A program made the translations under genes and the position numbers. Below the pieces are notes generated by a model. That model did no database searches and was not told the origin of the DNA. It saw only the letters and a list, made by a program, of their open reading frames with translations. Shown here piece after piece: positions 7,677-15,399 of a stretch of 37,581 nucleotides of DNA (positions are counted from its first letter, which is position 1; every line of letters starts with the position of its first letter). Where the stretch lies: the IMG/VR virus record IMGVR_UViG_3300034520_000247, positions 1 to 37,581 of that record; one strand, written 5' to 3'. The DNA is from a virus.

Positions 7677-9208
7677 GGACAATACCAATGTATGGCCCAG
7701 ATAGTGCTTTAATAGTTGGTTCAGCAATGCATCTTGGCATAGAAGAAGGAATAGACAAAATGGAGTGGTTCTATTATAACCAGTATCCTGTTATAACAGA
7801 TGAAAATATAAACGAAGTTATAAAACTAATCAATTTAGTAAATAAGGCAAAAGAAGCCCTAAATTCAATACTGCACAATAAAGAACCAACAGTTATTTTT
7901 GAATACAAAATAGACTTTCCACAATTTGTAGGGTTTGTAGATTTGATTATTAAAAACAAAGATGAAACAATAAGCATCTATGACTTTAAATACAGCAATA
8001 ATAAAGAGAACTATTTACAGTCGAAACAGCTACATTTATATAAATACTTCCTTGAAAAATTAGGATTTAAAGTAATAGATTTAGGATATATATTCATTCC
8101 CAAAACATCAATAAGACAAAAGAAAACAGAGGATTTGTATCAGTTTAGAAAGCGGCTAAAAGAAACTTTAGAAAATATGGAAGTTGAGATAGTAAACATA
8201 GATTACGATGAAACAAAGGTTAATGAGTTTTTTAAAATATGTGAAGAAATCAAAAATGAAACTGAATTTGAAAAAGCACCTTCAAAATTATGTGAGTGGT
8301 GTGAATATAGAACTTATTGCGAAGGAGGAGAAACATATATGCTTTTACCTGAAAACAAACGAAGAGAACTGAAAATTGATGTTAACCCTGATATGTGGCT
8401 GTATGCAGACAGCTACGTTGGAAAATCAACTTTTGTTGATAAGTTTCCTAATCTGTTATTTCTAAACACTGACGGAAACATAGATAACACAACATCTCCA
8501 GTTGTAAAAATAGCAGATGAGGTAATATTTGAAGGAAGATTAAAAAAAGTAAAAATGGCATGGGAAGTTTTTCTTGATGTAATAACAGAGCTTGAAAGAA
8601 AAGATAATACCTTCGAAAGAGTATGCATCGATTTGATTGAGGACCTTTATGAACACTGCAGGTTGTATATGTATAAAAAACTTGGAATAGACCACGAACA
8701 GGATGCTGGCTTTGGTAAAGGATGGGATATGGTTAGAACTGAATTTCTATCAGCAATAAAAAGGCTTAAAAACCTTGGATACCAGGTGATTTATATATCA
8801 AAGGAGATAAATACTGAAATCACATTAAAGAATGGAAATAAGATAACAACAATAAAACCAAACATCAATGAAAAAATAGCAAATGTGTTAGCAGGAACAG
8901 TAGATTTAACCGTTCGAGCATATATGGATGGTGATGAAAGGTATTTACTTCTTGAAAAGAATGAAAATATCTTCGGTGGTGGTAGATTTAACTTTAAAGT
9001 TCCAAGAATAAAACTTGATAAAGATGAGTTTATTAAAGCACTTAAAGAAGCCCAAGGATATATTTTAGAAGAAGTATCACATGAGAATGAAGATAAGAAT
9101 GAGGACTCAATTAATCAAACATTAAATAACGATAAACCAAAGAATAATAACCCAATTACTTCAAATAACGATGAACAAACAAAAATGAGCAGACGCTCAA
9201 GAAAATAA
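7598..9208 (+). CDS. Fusion of Cas4-like PD-(D/E)XK nuclease and Sak4-like RecA-fold ATPase
   Basis: Residues 1-245 form a RecB/Cas4-type nuclease: GSAMHLGIEEG, then VGFVDLI and IYDFKYS (D and DxK), then QLHLYKY. A likely Fe-S cluster uses C10 or C14 with C232, C235 and C241 (CEWCEYRTYC). Residues ~255-500 are a RecA-like ATPase of the phage AAA_24/Sak4 type, with a P-loop-like ADSYVGKST (first Gly replaced by Ala) and a Walker B-like VCIDLIEDL. The last 40 residues are a polar, Asn/Lys-rich tail. The pair would resect DNA ends and anneal or pair strands; the SSB-like gene follows 16 bp later. In many related phages the two parts are adjacent separate genes. GTG 7598 has AGAGGAGG upstream. 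An internal RBS and ATG at the domain junction (8322-8341) may yield the ATPase alone. Confidence 0.85.
   Translation: MQFSYSRVECFEKCKYQFKLRYIDGIRTIPMYGPDSALIVGSAMHLGIEEGIDKMEWFYYNQYPVITDENINEVIKLINLVNKAKEALNSILHNKEPTVIFEYKIDFPQFVGFVDLIIKNKDETISIYDFKYSNNKENYLQSKQLHLYKYFLEKLGFKVIDLGYIFIPKTSIRQKKTEDLYQFRKRLKETLENMEVEIVNIDYDETKVNEFFKICEEIKNETEFEKAPSKLCEWCEYRTYCEGGETYMLLPENKRRELKIDVNPDMWLYADSYVGKSTFVDKFPNLLFLNTDGNIDNTTSPVVKIADEVIFEGRLKKVKMAWEVFLDVITELERKDNTFERVCIDLIEDLYEHCRLYMYKKLGIDHEQDAGFGKGWDMVRTEFLSAIKRLKNLGYQVIYISKEINTEITLKNGNKITTIKPNINEKIANVLAGTVDLTVRAYMDGDERYLLLEKNENIFGGGRFNFKVPRIKLDKDEFIKALKEAQGYILEEVSHENEDKNEDSINQTLNNDKPKNNNPITSNNDEQTKMSRRSRK
8322..8341 (+). promoter_or_regulatory. Internal ribosome binding site and start codon at the domain junction
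   Basis: AAGGAGG at 8322-8328 lies ten bases before an in-frame ATG (8339-8341, residue 248 of the fusion). It falls exactly between the Cys cluster of the nuclease and the ATPase domain. It would make a 289-aa ATPase starting MLLPENKRRE. Confidence 0.55.
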
Positions 9209-9224
9209 AAAGGAGGAAATAATT

Positions 9225-9683
9225 ATGGCAAGCAAAAGTATTTTTGAAAAATTCGACAAGGAATTTGACATTCAAGGTTTAAAGGAAGACTTAAAAAACG
9301 TAGGAGCAGCTGAAGGACAATTTAAGGAGGTTCCATTTGGAGTATACGAGGTTAAGATCGAAAAAATGGAGCTTGTAGAATCAAAGACAGGAAAACCTAT
9401 GCTAACTTGCTGGATGAGGATTTTAAATGGTGAACACCAAAATTCAATGCTTTTTATGAATCAAGTCTTAAGCACATCCTATGGAATACACACAGCAAAT
9501 GAATTTTTAAGGTCACTTGATTCGGGAATTGAAGTAGAGTTTGAAAGTTTTTCACAATACAACGATTTAATACTTGATATTCATGAAGCTATAGATGGTA
9601 AGTTGGAATATGCAGTTGAATATGGGGAAACCAGCAAAGGATATAAGACTTTTAAAATAACTGAAGTGTTCGAGGTTAAGTAA
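9225..9683 (+). CDS. DUF669 single-stranded DNA-binding-like protein
   Basis: The 152-aa protein has the DUF669 pattern: an N-terminal IFEKFDKEFDIQGL, then EVPFGVYEVKIEKMELVESKTGKPML, then beta strands ending in FKITEVF. DUF669 proteins behave as phage single-stranded DNA-binding partners of Sak4-type annealing ATPases; the role is taken from the family. AAGGAGG precedes ATG 9225. It sits between the nuclease-ATPase fusion and the polymerase, with two bases separating it from the latter. Confidence 0.85.
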   Translation: MASKSIFEKFDKEFDIQGLKEDLKNVGAAEGQFKEVPFGVYEVKIEKMELVESKTGKPMLTCWMRILNGEHQNSMLFMNQVLSTSYGIHTANEFLRSLDSGIEVEFESFSQYNDLILDIHEAIDGKLEYAVEYGETSKGYKTFKITEVFEVK

Positions 9684-9685
9684 GG

Positions 9686-11377
9686 ATGATTCTATTCTTT
9701 GACGCAGAGGTTTTTCCCCAAGATTGGCTCTTCGTCATAATAGACCCTGAAAAACATCAAAAGCATGTCTTCATAAATGATGCTAAGCAATTAGCATCAT
9801 TTTATGAAGAACATAAAGACTATATTTGGATAGGCTACAACAGCCACCATTACGACCAGTATATTTTAAAAGGTATCCTTTGTGGTTTCAACCCTTATGA
9901 TATTTCAAATTATATTATATCAGAAAAAAGGCAAGGATGGCAGTATAGTTCTCTATTTAAAGAGATACAGCTTAATGAATTTGACATAATGACAACAACT
10001 CATGGTTTAAAAGAGCTTGAAGGGTTTATGGGAAATGATATTAGAGAAAGCACTGTAAGCTTTTCAATAGATAGAAAGTTAACAGATGAAGAATTAGAGG
10101 AAGTTGTTAAATACTGTACTCATGACGTAGAACAAACAATGGAGATATTTCTTCACAGAAAAGAAGAATTTGAAACCCATGTAGCACTGCTTAATGCTTT
10201 TAAATTACCGCTTAAATATATAAGCAAAACAAAGGCCCAACTTGCGGCAATTATATTAAAGGCAAATAAAACAAATCTAGATGATGAGTTTGATTTAGAA
10301 ATACCAAGTAATTTAAGGATAAGTAAATACACTGAAGTTCTTGATTGGTATAAGGATTCAAACAATCATAACTATGAGAAATATTTAGAAATAGATATAA
10401 GTGGTGTTCCACATGTATTTGCATGGGGAGGACTACATGGTGCAAGAGAAAAATATGTAGGCGAAGGAATAATTTTAAATGTTGATGTAGTTTCGTTTTA
10501 TCCGACACTAATGATAGAGTATGGATTTCTATCAAGGAATGTGGAAGATCCTAAGCTTTATAAACAAATTTATGAAGAAAGAATAAAATTAAAGACTGAA
10601 AATAATCCTCTGCATCAACCTTACAAGATTGTTTTAAACAGCACATACGGTGCCATGAAGCACAAGTTCAATAATTTATATGACCCAAGGCAGGCTAATA
10701 ACGTGTGTGTAGTTGGGCAACTTCTTTTATTAGATTTAATAGAGAAGTTAGAACCTCACTGGATGCTCATACAATCTAATACTGATGGATTAATAGGAAA
10801 AATAAAAAGGAAATCAGATTTAGACAAAATTAAAGAAATATGCAGAGAATGGGAAGAAAGAACGCATATGAAACTTGAATTTGAAATTTTTAAGAAGATA
10901 TATCAAAAGGATGTAAACAACTATATTTTAATTCATGAAGATGGAAGTTTCAAATCAAAGGGAGCTTATGTAAAAACTTTAAATGAAATAGACAATGACC
11001 TTCCAATTGTTAATATGGCATTAAAAGAATATTTTATAAACAAAACGCCAGTAGAAGAAACTATAAACAATTGCAGGGAACTTTTAATGTTTCAAAAGGT
11101 AGTTAAGCTAACCTATAAATATTCACATGCTCTTTATGGGGACAAACCATTAGCAGAGAAGACTTTAAGAGTTTTTGCATCAAAGAATGAGGATGATAAA
11201 GGTGTATTTAAAGTTAAACCAAATGGCAGAGTTGAAAAAATAGCAAATACACCAGAAAAATGTTTTATATTAAATGACAGTGTAATAGGGAAAAGAGTTC
11301 CAAGACGCCTTGATAAAGAGTGGTATATAAATTTAGCAAAGAAAAGAATTGAGGATTTTGTGGGTGAAGTAGATTAG
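9686..11377 (+). CDS. Family B DNA polymerase with 3'-5' exonuclease domain
   Basis: Exonuclease motifs come first: FFDAEVF (D6, E8), IGYNSHHYDQY and YCTHDVEQTM. The polymerase motifs follow: motif A DVVSFYPTLM with D267, motif B KIVLNSTYGAM at 314-324, and motif C SNTDG with catalytic D367. Motif C has Asn (N365) in place of the first Asp of DTD; the metal-binding second Asp is kept, so activity is plausible. At 563 aa it is a compact phage-type enzyme without an obvious TPR insertion. It is the replicative polymerase of the phage, acting with the primase-helicase encoded next. It begins two bases after the SSB-like gene, with GAGG and AAGG near ATG 9686. Confidence 0.9.
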   Translation: MILFFDAEVFPQDWLFVIIDPEKHQKHVFINDAKQLASFYEEHKDYIWIGYNSHHYDQYILKGILCGFNPYDISNYIISEKRQGWQYSSLFKEIQLNEFDIMTTTHGLKELEGFMGNDIRESTVSFSIDRKLTDEELEEVVKYCTHDVEQTMEIFLHRKEEFETHVALLNAFKLPLKYISKTKAQLAAIILKANKTNLDDEFDLEIPSNLRISKYTEVLDWYKDSNNHNYEKYLEIDISGVPHVFAWGGLHGAREKYVGEGIILNVDVVSFYPTLMIEYGFLSRNVEDPKLYKQIYEERIKLKTENNPLHQPYKIVLNSTYGAMKHKFNNLYDPRQANNVCVVGQLLLLDLIEKLEPHWMLIQSNTDGLIGKIKRKSDLDKIKEICREWEERTHMKLEFEIFKKIYQKDVNNYILIHEDGSFKSKGAYVKTLNEIDNDLPIVNMALKEYFINKTPVEETINNCRELLMFQKVVKLTYKYSHALYGDKPLAEKTLRVFASKNEDDKGVFKVKPNGRVEKIANTPEKCFILNDSVIGKRVPRRLDKEWYINLAKKRIEDFVGEVD

Positions 11378-11412
11378 TTCAATATATATTTTAAGTTTTA
11401 AACTATATCTAA

Positions 11413-11575
11413 TTTGGTATGTTTATACCAAAACAAGCTTAAAACAGGTTATTTTTAACGAAAAATTATTAAAAATACATGCTAAAATGGTAGGTTTTTA
11501 ATGTAATTTGGTAGGTTTTATATACCAAAAGTAGCCTTAAAACCTACCAAAATAGATTTATTTTGGTATATAAAA
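11413..11575. repeat. Cluster of TTTGGTA boxes between polymerase and primase genes
   Basis: The 240-bp gap holds repeated TTTGGTA(T/G) boxes in both orientations. TTTGGTAT (11413) faces ATACCAAA (11425). AATGGTAGG lies near 11486. A perfect 14-bp inverted repeat pairs TTTGGTAGGTTTTA (11507-11520) with its complement (11538-11551). TATACCAAAA (11521-11530) is matched by TTTTGGTATA (11561-11570). It is either a replication-protein binding site or an operator for the primase gene. Confidence 0.7.
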
Positions 11576-11617
11576 CAACCATTTAATCTGGATTAAACTA
11601 ACAAGGTGGTGTGTAAT

Positions 11618-13513
11618 TTGGAAATATTTAAAGGTTATATTAAGACTAATGGTAAGAAACCTTTAGAGCCTTATCGTAATAAAAAATCCTTTTATAACTA
11701 TGAATATATTCGTAGAACGAGTGGAGATTATGCGGGTATTCTTGCTGATGGTATGGTTCAAATTGATATAGATGATGAAAGTGAAGCAAAACTGGTAAAA
11801 AAGATTATAGAAGATTTAGATATTAAATGTGCGATTTTAAAGACAACAAGAGGTATTCATTTTTATTTTAGAAATAAAGCAGTTAATAAAAAACAAACAA
11901 AAATAATGACTCCAATAGGAGTAAAAGTAGATGTGGCAATAGGGGAACAAAATGCATTAGTACCTATAAAGGTAAATGGTGAGACAAGAAGGTGGCTAAA
12001 TAAAATTAATACTATTGAAGAAATTGACTTTCTTCCAGAGTGGTTAATTCCTATTAGTAAGAAAAACGTTCCAGATTTTATCAATCTAAAAGAAGGTGAC
12101 GGCAGAAATCAGCAGCTTTTTAATTATATTCTAACACTTCAGTCAGAAGGGTTTAGTAAAGATAGTATAAGAAATATTATAACTATCATAAACAAATATA
12201 TTTTAAAAGAACCATTAGACCAAAGGGAACTTGATACAATACTTCGTGATGAGGCGTTTTTAAAACAGTCTTTTTATAATAAGTCAAGGTTTCTTCACGA
12301 CAAGTTTGCAAGGTTTATTAAGGATGAAGAACATATTATAAAAATAAACAACCAGCTTCATATATTTAAAGACGGTATATATGTAAGCGACCCTTTAATT
12401 ATAGAAGCTGCTATGATAAAGCACCTGCCAGAATTAAATAAAGCAAAGCGAATGGAGACATTAAATTACCTTGAACTAATAACAAATACAGTATCGCCAA
12501 GTAGAGAAGATTATAACAAAATTGCATTTAACAATGGAGTATATGACATATCGGATAATACATTTAAGGAACATTCCTACCAATATATTATCACTAATAA
12601 AATCCCTTGGGATTATAATCCAAATGCTTATTCAGAACTTGCAGATAGAACATTAAATAAAATAAGCTGCAATGATGCTGAAATTAGAAGTGTTCTTGAA
12701 GAATTAATAGGATACACGTTTTACAGAAAAAACATAATAGGAAAGGCATTTATACTAACTGGCGATAAACAAAATGGAAAATCAACATTTTTAGATATGA
12801 TAACAACACTGCTTGGAACATCTAACATTTCAGCACTTGATTTAAAGGAACTTGGAGAGAGATTTAAAACAGCTGAACTCTTTGGAAAGCTTGCAAATAT
12901 AGGTGATGATATAGGTGATGAATTTATAGCAGAGCCTTCGTTTTTTAAGAAACTTGTTACAGGTGATAGAATCAATGCAGAGAAAAAAGGAAGGGATCCA
13001 TTTGATTTTAATAACTATGCAAAATTATTATTCTCTGCAAATAATATTCCAAGGATAAGAGACAAAACAGGAGCAGTTCAAAGAAGACTTCTAATAATAC
13101 CTTTCAATGCAAAGTTTACTGAAGATGACCCTGATTTTAGACCAGAAATTGCTTTTGAGTTAAAAACAAGAGAGGTAATGGAATATTTAATTTTATTAGG
13201 AATAGAAGGACTTAAGAGGGTAAAGAAAAATAAGAAATTTACAAAGTCTATTGAAGTTGAAAAAGAATTAAAAGAATATGAAAAAATGAATAATCCAATA
13301 ATTGAGTTTTATGAGGACTATGAAGAAGAAATAGGAAATCAGCCAACCAAGGAAGTGTACAAGAAGTATCTTGAGTTTTGTATAAATAACAATAATCAGC
13401 CGTTAAGCCAGATAGAGTTTTCAAGGCAGATTGTTAAAAGGTTTGGATTTAAAATTGAAGATAAAAAAGTTAATGGAAAGAAATATAGAATATTTGTAAA
13501 AATACAAAATTAA
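11618..13513 (+). CDS. Phage primase-helicase (prim-pol plus D5/SF3 helicase)
   Basis: The N-terminal ~160 residues resemble a bifunctional primase-polymerase (AEP) domain: GILADGMVQIDIDD supplies the acidic pair and TTRGIHFYF the basic/His motif. Residues ~200-330 are a linker and D5_N-like region. The SF3 helicase follows: Walker A LTGDKQNGKST at ~380-390, Walker B ANIGDDIGDEF, sensor KLLFSANNIP and the arginine-finger region TGAVQRRLLIIPF. The C-terminal ~80 residues look like a winged-helix tail. TTG 11618 is chosen because AAGGTGG lies eight bases upstream. It opens and primes DNA for the family B polymerase. Repeat clusters flank both ends of the gene. Confidence 0.9.
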   Translation: MEIFKGYIKTNGKKPLEPYRNKKSFYNYEYIRRTSGDYAGILADGMVQIDIDDESEAKLVKKIIEDLDIKCAILKTTRGIHFYFRNKAVNKKQTKIMTPIGVKVDVAIGEQNALVPIKVNGETRRWLNKINTIEEIDFLPEWLIPISKKNVPDFINLKEGDGRNQQLFNYILTLQSEGFSKDSIRNIITIINKYILKEPLDQRELDTILRDEAFLKQSFYNKSRFLHDKFARFIKDEEHIIKINNQLHIFKDGIYVSDPLIIEAAMIKHLPELNKAKRMETLNYLELITNTVSPSREDYNKIAFNNGVYDISDNTFKEHSYQYIITNKIPWDYNPNAYSELADRTLNKISCNDAEIRSVLEELIGYTFYRKNIIGKAFILTGDKQNGKSTFLDMITTLLGTSNISALDLKELGERFKTAELFGKLANIGDDIGDEFIAEPSFFKKLVTGDRINAEKKGRDPFDFNNYAKLLFSANNIPRIRDKTGAVQRRLLIIPFNAKFTEDDPDFRPEIAFELKTREVMEYLILLGIEGLKRVKKNKKFTKSIEVEKELKEYEKMNNPIIEFYEDYEEEIGNQPTKEVYKKYLEFCINNNNQPLSQIEFSRQIVKRFGFKIEDKKVNGKKYRIFVKIQN

Positions 13514-13520
13514 GATTAAG

Positions 13521-13697
13521 GTTCAAGATGAGTTCAACATAAGTCCAAGATAGGTTCAAGATTGTAGATAAGTAATATCAAGGTGGTTCAAGATGTTCAA
13601 GATGTGTATATTACTTATTATCAACTTTATATATAAATATAAAATTAATATATGTATATATAAAAAGAAATATATATATCTTTAACTTATCTTGAAC
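13521..13697. other. Candidate replication origin: iterons plus AT-only tract
   Basis: Four tandem 11-mers of the form GTTCAAGATNN run from 13521 to 13564. Two perfect 9-mers GTTCAAGAT follow at 13586-13603, and one inverted copy ATCTTGAAC at 13689-13697. The 9-mer pair lies inside an 11-bp inverted repeat (ATAAGTAATAT 13568-13578; its complement 13608-13618). An 85-bp almost pure A/T tract (13604-13688) follows, like a DNA unwinding element. The site directly follows the primase-helicase gene. Confidence 0.6.
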
Positions 13698-13738
13698 TCG
13701 AACCTGTAAAAAAATAACAAATAATGGAGGTTAAAATA

Positions 13739-13972
13739 ATGACAAGAAAAGCAAATGATAAAGGCGGTAAAGATTTAAAGAATTGCTTTGCATATAAAAA
13801 CAGAAGGTGCTTGATTTTAAAATCTAAAAATTGTTATGATTGCCCATTCTATAAAACAAGAGAGGAATATAAAGAAGACCGCAGGAAAGCATTGGACAGG
13901 CTGAATACACTGGACAAGGAATACAAAACCTACATCATGGAGAAATACTACTCAAACAAGTGGATGAGATGA
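13739..13972 (+). CDS. Small Cys-cluster protein, unknown function
   Basis: The 77-aa basic protein starts at ATG 13739, with GGAGG eleven bases before it; an in-frame ATG at 13724 overlaps that site. Four cysteines near the N-terminus (NCFAYKNRRC and NCYDCPFY) form a probable zinc knuckle; the rest is a charged helix. Similar small phage proteins are found between replication and late-switch genes, but no function is known. Its 3' end lies in a 16-bp direct repeat. Confidence 0.7.
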   Translation: MTRKANDKGGKDLKNCFAYKNRRCLILKSKNCYDCPFYKTREEYKEDRRKALDRLNTLDKEYKTYIMEKYYSNKWMR

Positions 13973-14010
13973 TAATACTACTCAAACAACCGATAGGAGG
14001 ATGAGATGAT
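13944..14010 (+). repeat. Partial tandem duplication at a gene junction
   Basis: AATACTACTCAAACAA occurs at 13944-13959 and 13974-13989. GGATGAGATGAT follows each copy (13962-13973 and 13999-14010). The first copy ends the Cys-cluster gene and the second carries the start of the DUF1492 gene. Confidence 0.8.
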
Positions 14011-14440
14011 GAATGCAAAAGAGTTTTTAAGGCAGGCTATATGGCTTGACAAACTAATAAATAGCAAATTAGAACATCTTGAAAAATTAGAGGCATTGGC
14101 CCAAAAGACAACAGTTGATTTGTCAAAAGAAAAGGTAACAGGGGGGAACGGTACAACGAGTCCAATGGAGAATGTTGTGGTAAAGATAATAGAGCTTAAA
14201 AGGGAAATAAATGAGGATATAGATAGATTAATTGATCTTAAAAAAGAAATTGGGAAGGTTATTTCAAACATAGACAACCCAAGTTATCAGCTGATACTTG
14301 AAATGAGGTATATTAATAATAGAAACTGGGATGAAATTGCTGATGAGATGGGGTTGGATAAGAGATGGCTATTAAGACTGCATATGAGAGCACTAAGAAA
14401 AATTGATGAAACTTTAAAACTCGCCACTAAAAGACATTGA
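14009..14440 (+). CDS. DUF1492/ArpU-like late transcription regulator, copy 1
   Basis: The 143-aa protein starts MNAKEFLRQA; ATG 14009 is eight bases after AGGAGG, and ATG 14006 is an alternative. It has an N-terminal coiled-coil-like region, a GGNGTTSP loop typical of DUF1492, a second helix pair, and a C-terminal sigma-region-4-like HTH (LEMRYINNRNWDEIADEMG through LHMRALRKIDE). Such proteins sit just upstream of the packaging genes in Firmicutes phages and are thought to activate late transcription. The last codons form part of the 10-bp repeat array of a putative late promoter. A paralogue follows. Confidence 0.82.
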   Translation: MNAKEFLRQAIWLDKLINSKLEHLEKLEALAQKTTVDLSKEKVTGGNGTTSPMENVVVKIIELKREINEDIDRLIDLKKEIGKVISNIDNPSYQLILEMRYINNRNWDEIADEMGLDKRWLLRLHMRALRKIDETLKLATKRH

Positions 14441-14472
14441 AAGCCACTCTTGATTTATGATATTGTTATGAT
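14423..14472 (+). promoter_or_regulatory. Putative late promoter 1: 10-bp repeats plus extended -10
   Basis: GCCACTAAAA, GACATTGAAA and GCCACTCTTG lie head to tail at 10-bp spacing (14423, 14433, 14443), followed by TGTTATGAT (-10 TATGAT 14467-14472). The -35 position holds CCACTC of the third repeat, not TTGACA. A regulator bound to the repeats probably recruits polymerase. The same layout recurs at 14947-15006. Confidence 0.6.
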
Positions 14473-14491
14473 AGAGAAAAATTAATCATAC

Positions 14492-14524
14492 AGCCACTTT
14501 GGGGGAACCTAAGGTGGCTTTTTT
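14492..14524 (+). terminator. Intrinsic terminator just downstream of promoter 1
   Basis: Stem AGCCACTTT / AAGGTGGCT (one G-U pair) is followed by TTTTTT. It lies only ~15 bases beyond the expected start of transcripts from promoter 1. Confidence 0.8.
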
Positions 14525-14559
14525 AAATAAATTAAATGCATGTAACAGGAGGTTATATA

Positions 14560-14964
14560 ATGACGGTAAAAGAATATTTAGGAAGAGCACTTAAAGTAGA
14601 CAAATTTATAAATCTAAAACTTGAGCAGTTAGCGTTATTAAATGAGTTCGAAGATAAAATTGCATATAGAAGTTTAGATATAGATTCTATTGAAAATATA
14701 AAAGAAAAAATAAAAGACTTAAGAACAGCAATCGAATCAGATATATATAAGCTATTTGATGTAAAAAAAGAAGTAATGACTATGATAAAGGAAGTTAATA
14801 ATATAGAATACCAAACACTTTTAGAACTAAGATATCTTTGTTTAAAATCGTGGGAGCAAATAGCATATGAGATGGGATACGACTTGCGTTACATTTATAA
14901 ACTTCATAAAAGAGCTTTAGGAAAATGTAAAATAAATTTAAAACACGCCACTAAAAGCCACTAA
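14560..14964 (+). CDS. DUF1492/ArpU-like late transcription regulator, copy 2
   Basis: This 134-aa paralogue of the previous regulator begins MTVKEYLGRAL at ATG 14560, with AGGAGG upstream. It keeps the two helical pairs and the C-terminal HTH (LELRYLCLKSWEQIAYEMG, LHKRALGKC) but lacks the GGNGTTSP loop, having a short insertion-free turn instead. It ends ATKSH, like the ATKRH end of copy 1, because both C-termini are encoded by the promoter repeats. The pair may have diverged to recognise the same repeats with different strength, or at different times; that is inference. Confidence 0.8.
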   Translation: MTVKEYLGRALKVDKFINLKLEQLALLNEFEDKIAYRSLDIDSIENIKEKIKDLRTAIESDIYKLFDVKKEVMTMIKEVNNIEYQTLLELRYLCLKSWEQIAYEMGYDLRYIYKLHKRALGKCKINLKHATKSH

Positions 14965-15006
14965 AAGACATTGAAAGCCACTCTTGATTTATGATATTAT
15001 TAAAAT
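14947..15006 (+). promoter_or_regulatory. Putative late promoter 2: four 10-bp repeats plus -10
   Basis: GCCACTAAAA twice (14947, 14957), GACATTGAAA (14967) and GCCACTCTTG (14977) precede TAAAAT (15001-15006). The distance from the last repeat to the -10 is 24 bases, identical to promoter 1. The -10 lacks the TG extension, so it may depend more on the regulator. Confidence 0.6.
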
Positions 15007-15066
15007 GCAAAGGTATGGATGTAGAATATGCCGAGGAAATAAATACAAGTAAACGCAGTGTTTTGG

Positions 15067-15097
15067 GCTCTAAAGTTACAATGCTTTGGAGCTTTTT
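15067..15097 (+). terminator. Intrinsic terminator downstream of promoter 2
   Basis: Stem GCTCTAAAG / CTTTGGAGC (one U-G pair) with an eight-base loop is followed by TTTTT. A 32-codon frame (15015-15113) starting almost at the expected transcript start runs through the hairpin. Confidence 0.75.
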
Positions 15098-15184
15098 CTA
15101 TGACTTTGAATAAAATAAAAAGTAGTGTTGGATACATAAGTTGTGGTAAAGGGTTTTTAAATAATGATTCTAGGGGTGGGGCAA

Positions 15185-15352
15185 ATGAAAAATAATGAAT
15201 TTATCCTTGTTTGTGGTAACTGTGGTGAGAGATTAACTTTGGAAGATAACTTGAGTGATAAAATAATAGATGAAAAGTTCACTATTGTTTCCAGCGATGA
15301 TGGGAGAATTTATATTACATGTAAAAGCTGCGGAAATAAAATAAGTTTTTAA
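15185..15352 (+). CDS. Small zinc-ribbon protein
   Basis: The 55-aa protein has two CxxC knuckles, CGNCGE near the start and CKSCGN near the end, forming a zinc ribbon. AGGGGTGGGG precedes ATG 15185; the in-frame ATG at 15164 lacks a site. It is the first gene beyond promoter 2 and its terminator, and is closed by its own terminator. Function unknown; DNA, RNA or protein binding is possible. Confidence 0.65.
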   Translation: MKNNEFILVCGNCGERLTLEDNLSDKIIDEKFTIVSSDDGRIYITCKSCGNKISF

Positions 15353-15353
15353 A

Positions 15354-15382
15354 AGCTCTGAAGAAAAATTCAGGGCTTTTTT
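15354..15382 (+). terminator. Intrinsic terminator after the zinc-ribbon gene
   Basis: AGCTCTGAA / TTCAGGGCT (one G-U pair) with a six-base loop is followed by six T. It begins right after the stop codon. Confidence 0.8.
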
Positions 15383-15399
15383 CGTTGGAGGATAAACTT

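Noticed and set aside
10775-10790. Asn in place of the first Asp of polymerase motif C as a sign of inactivation
   Set aside because: The catalytic metal-binding Asp (D367) and motifs A and B are intact, so the change looks tolerated.
13521-13603. Regular short repeats as a possible CRISPR array
   Set aside because: The repeats are 9-11 bp with no spacers of constant length; they fit iterons.
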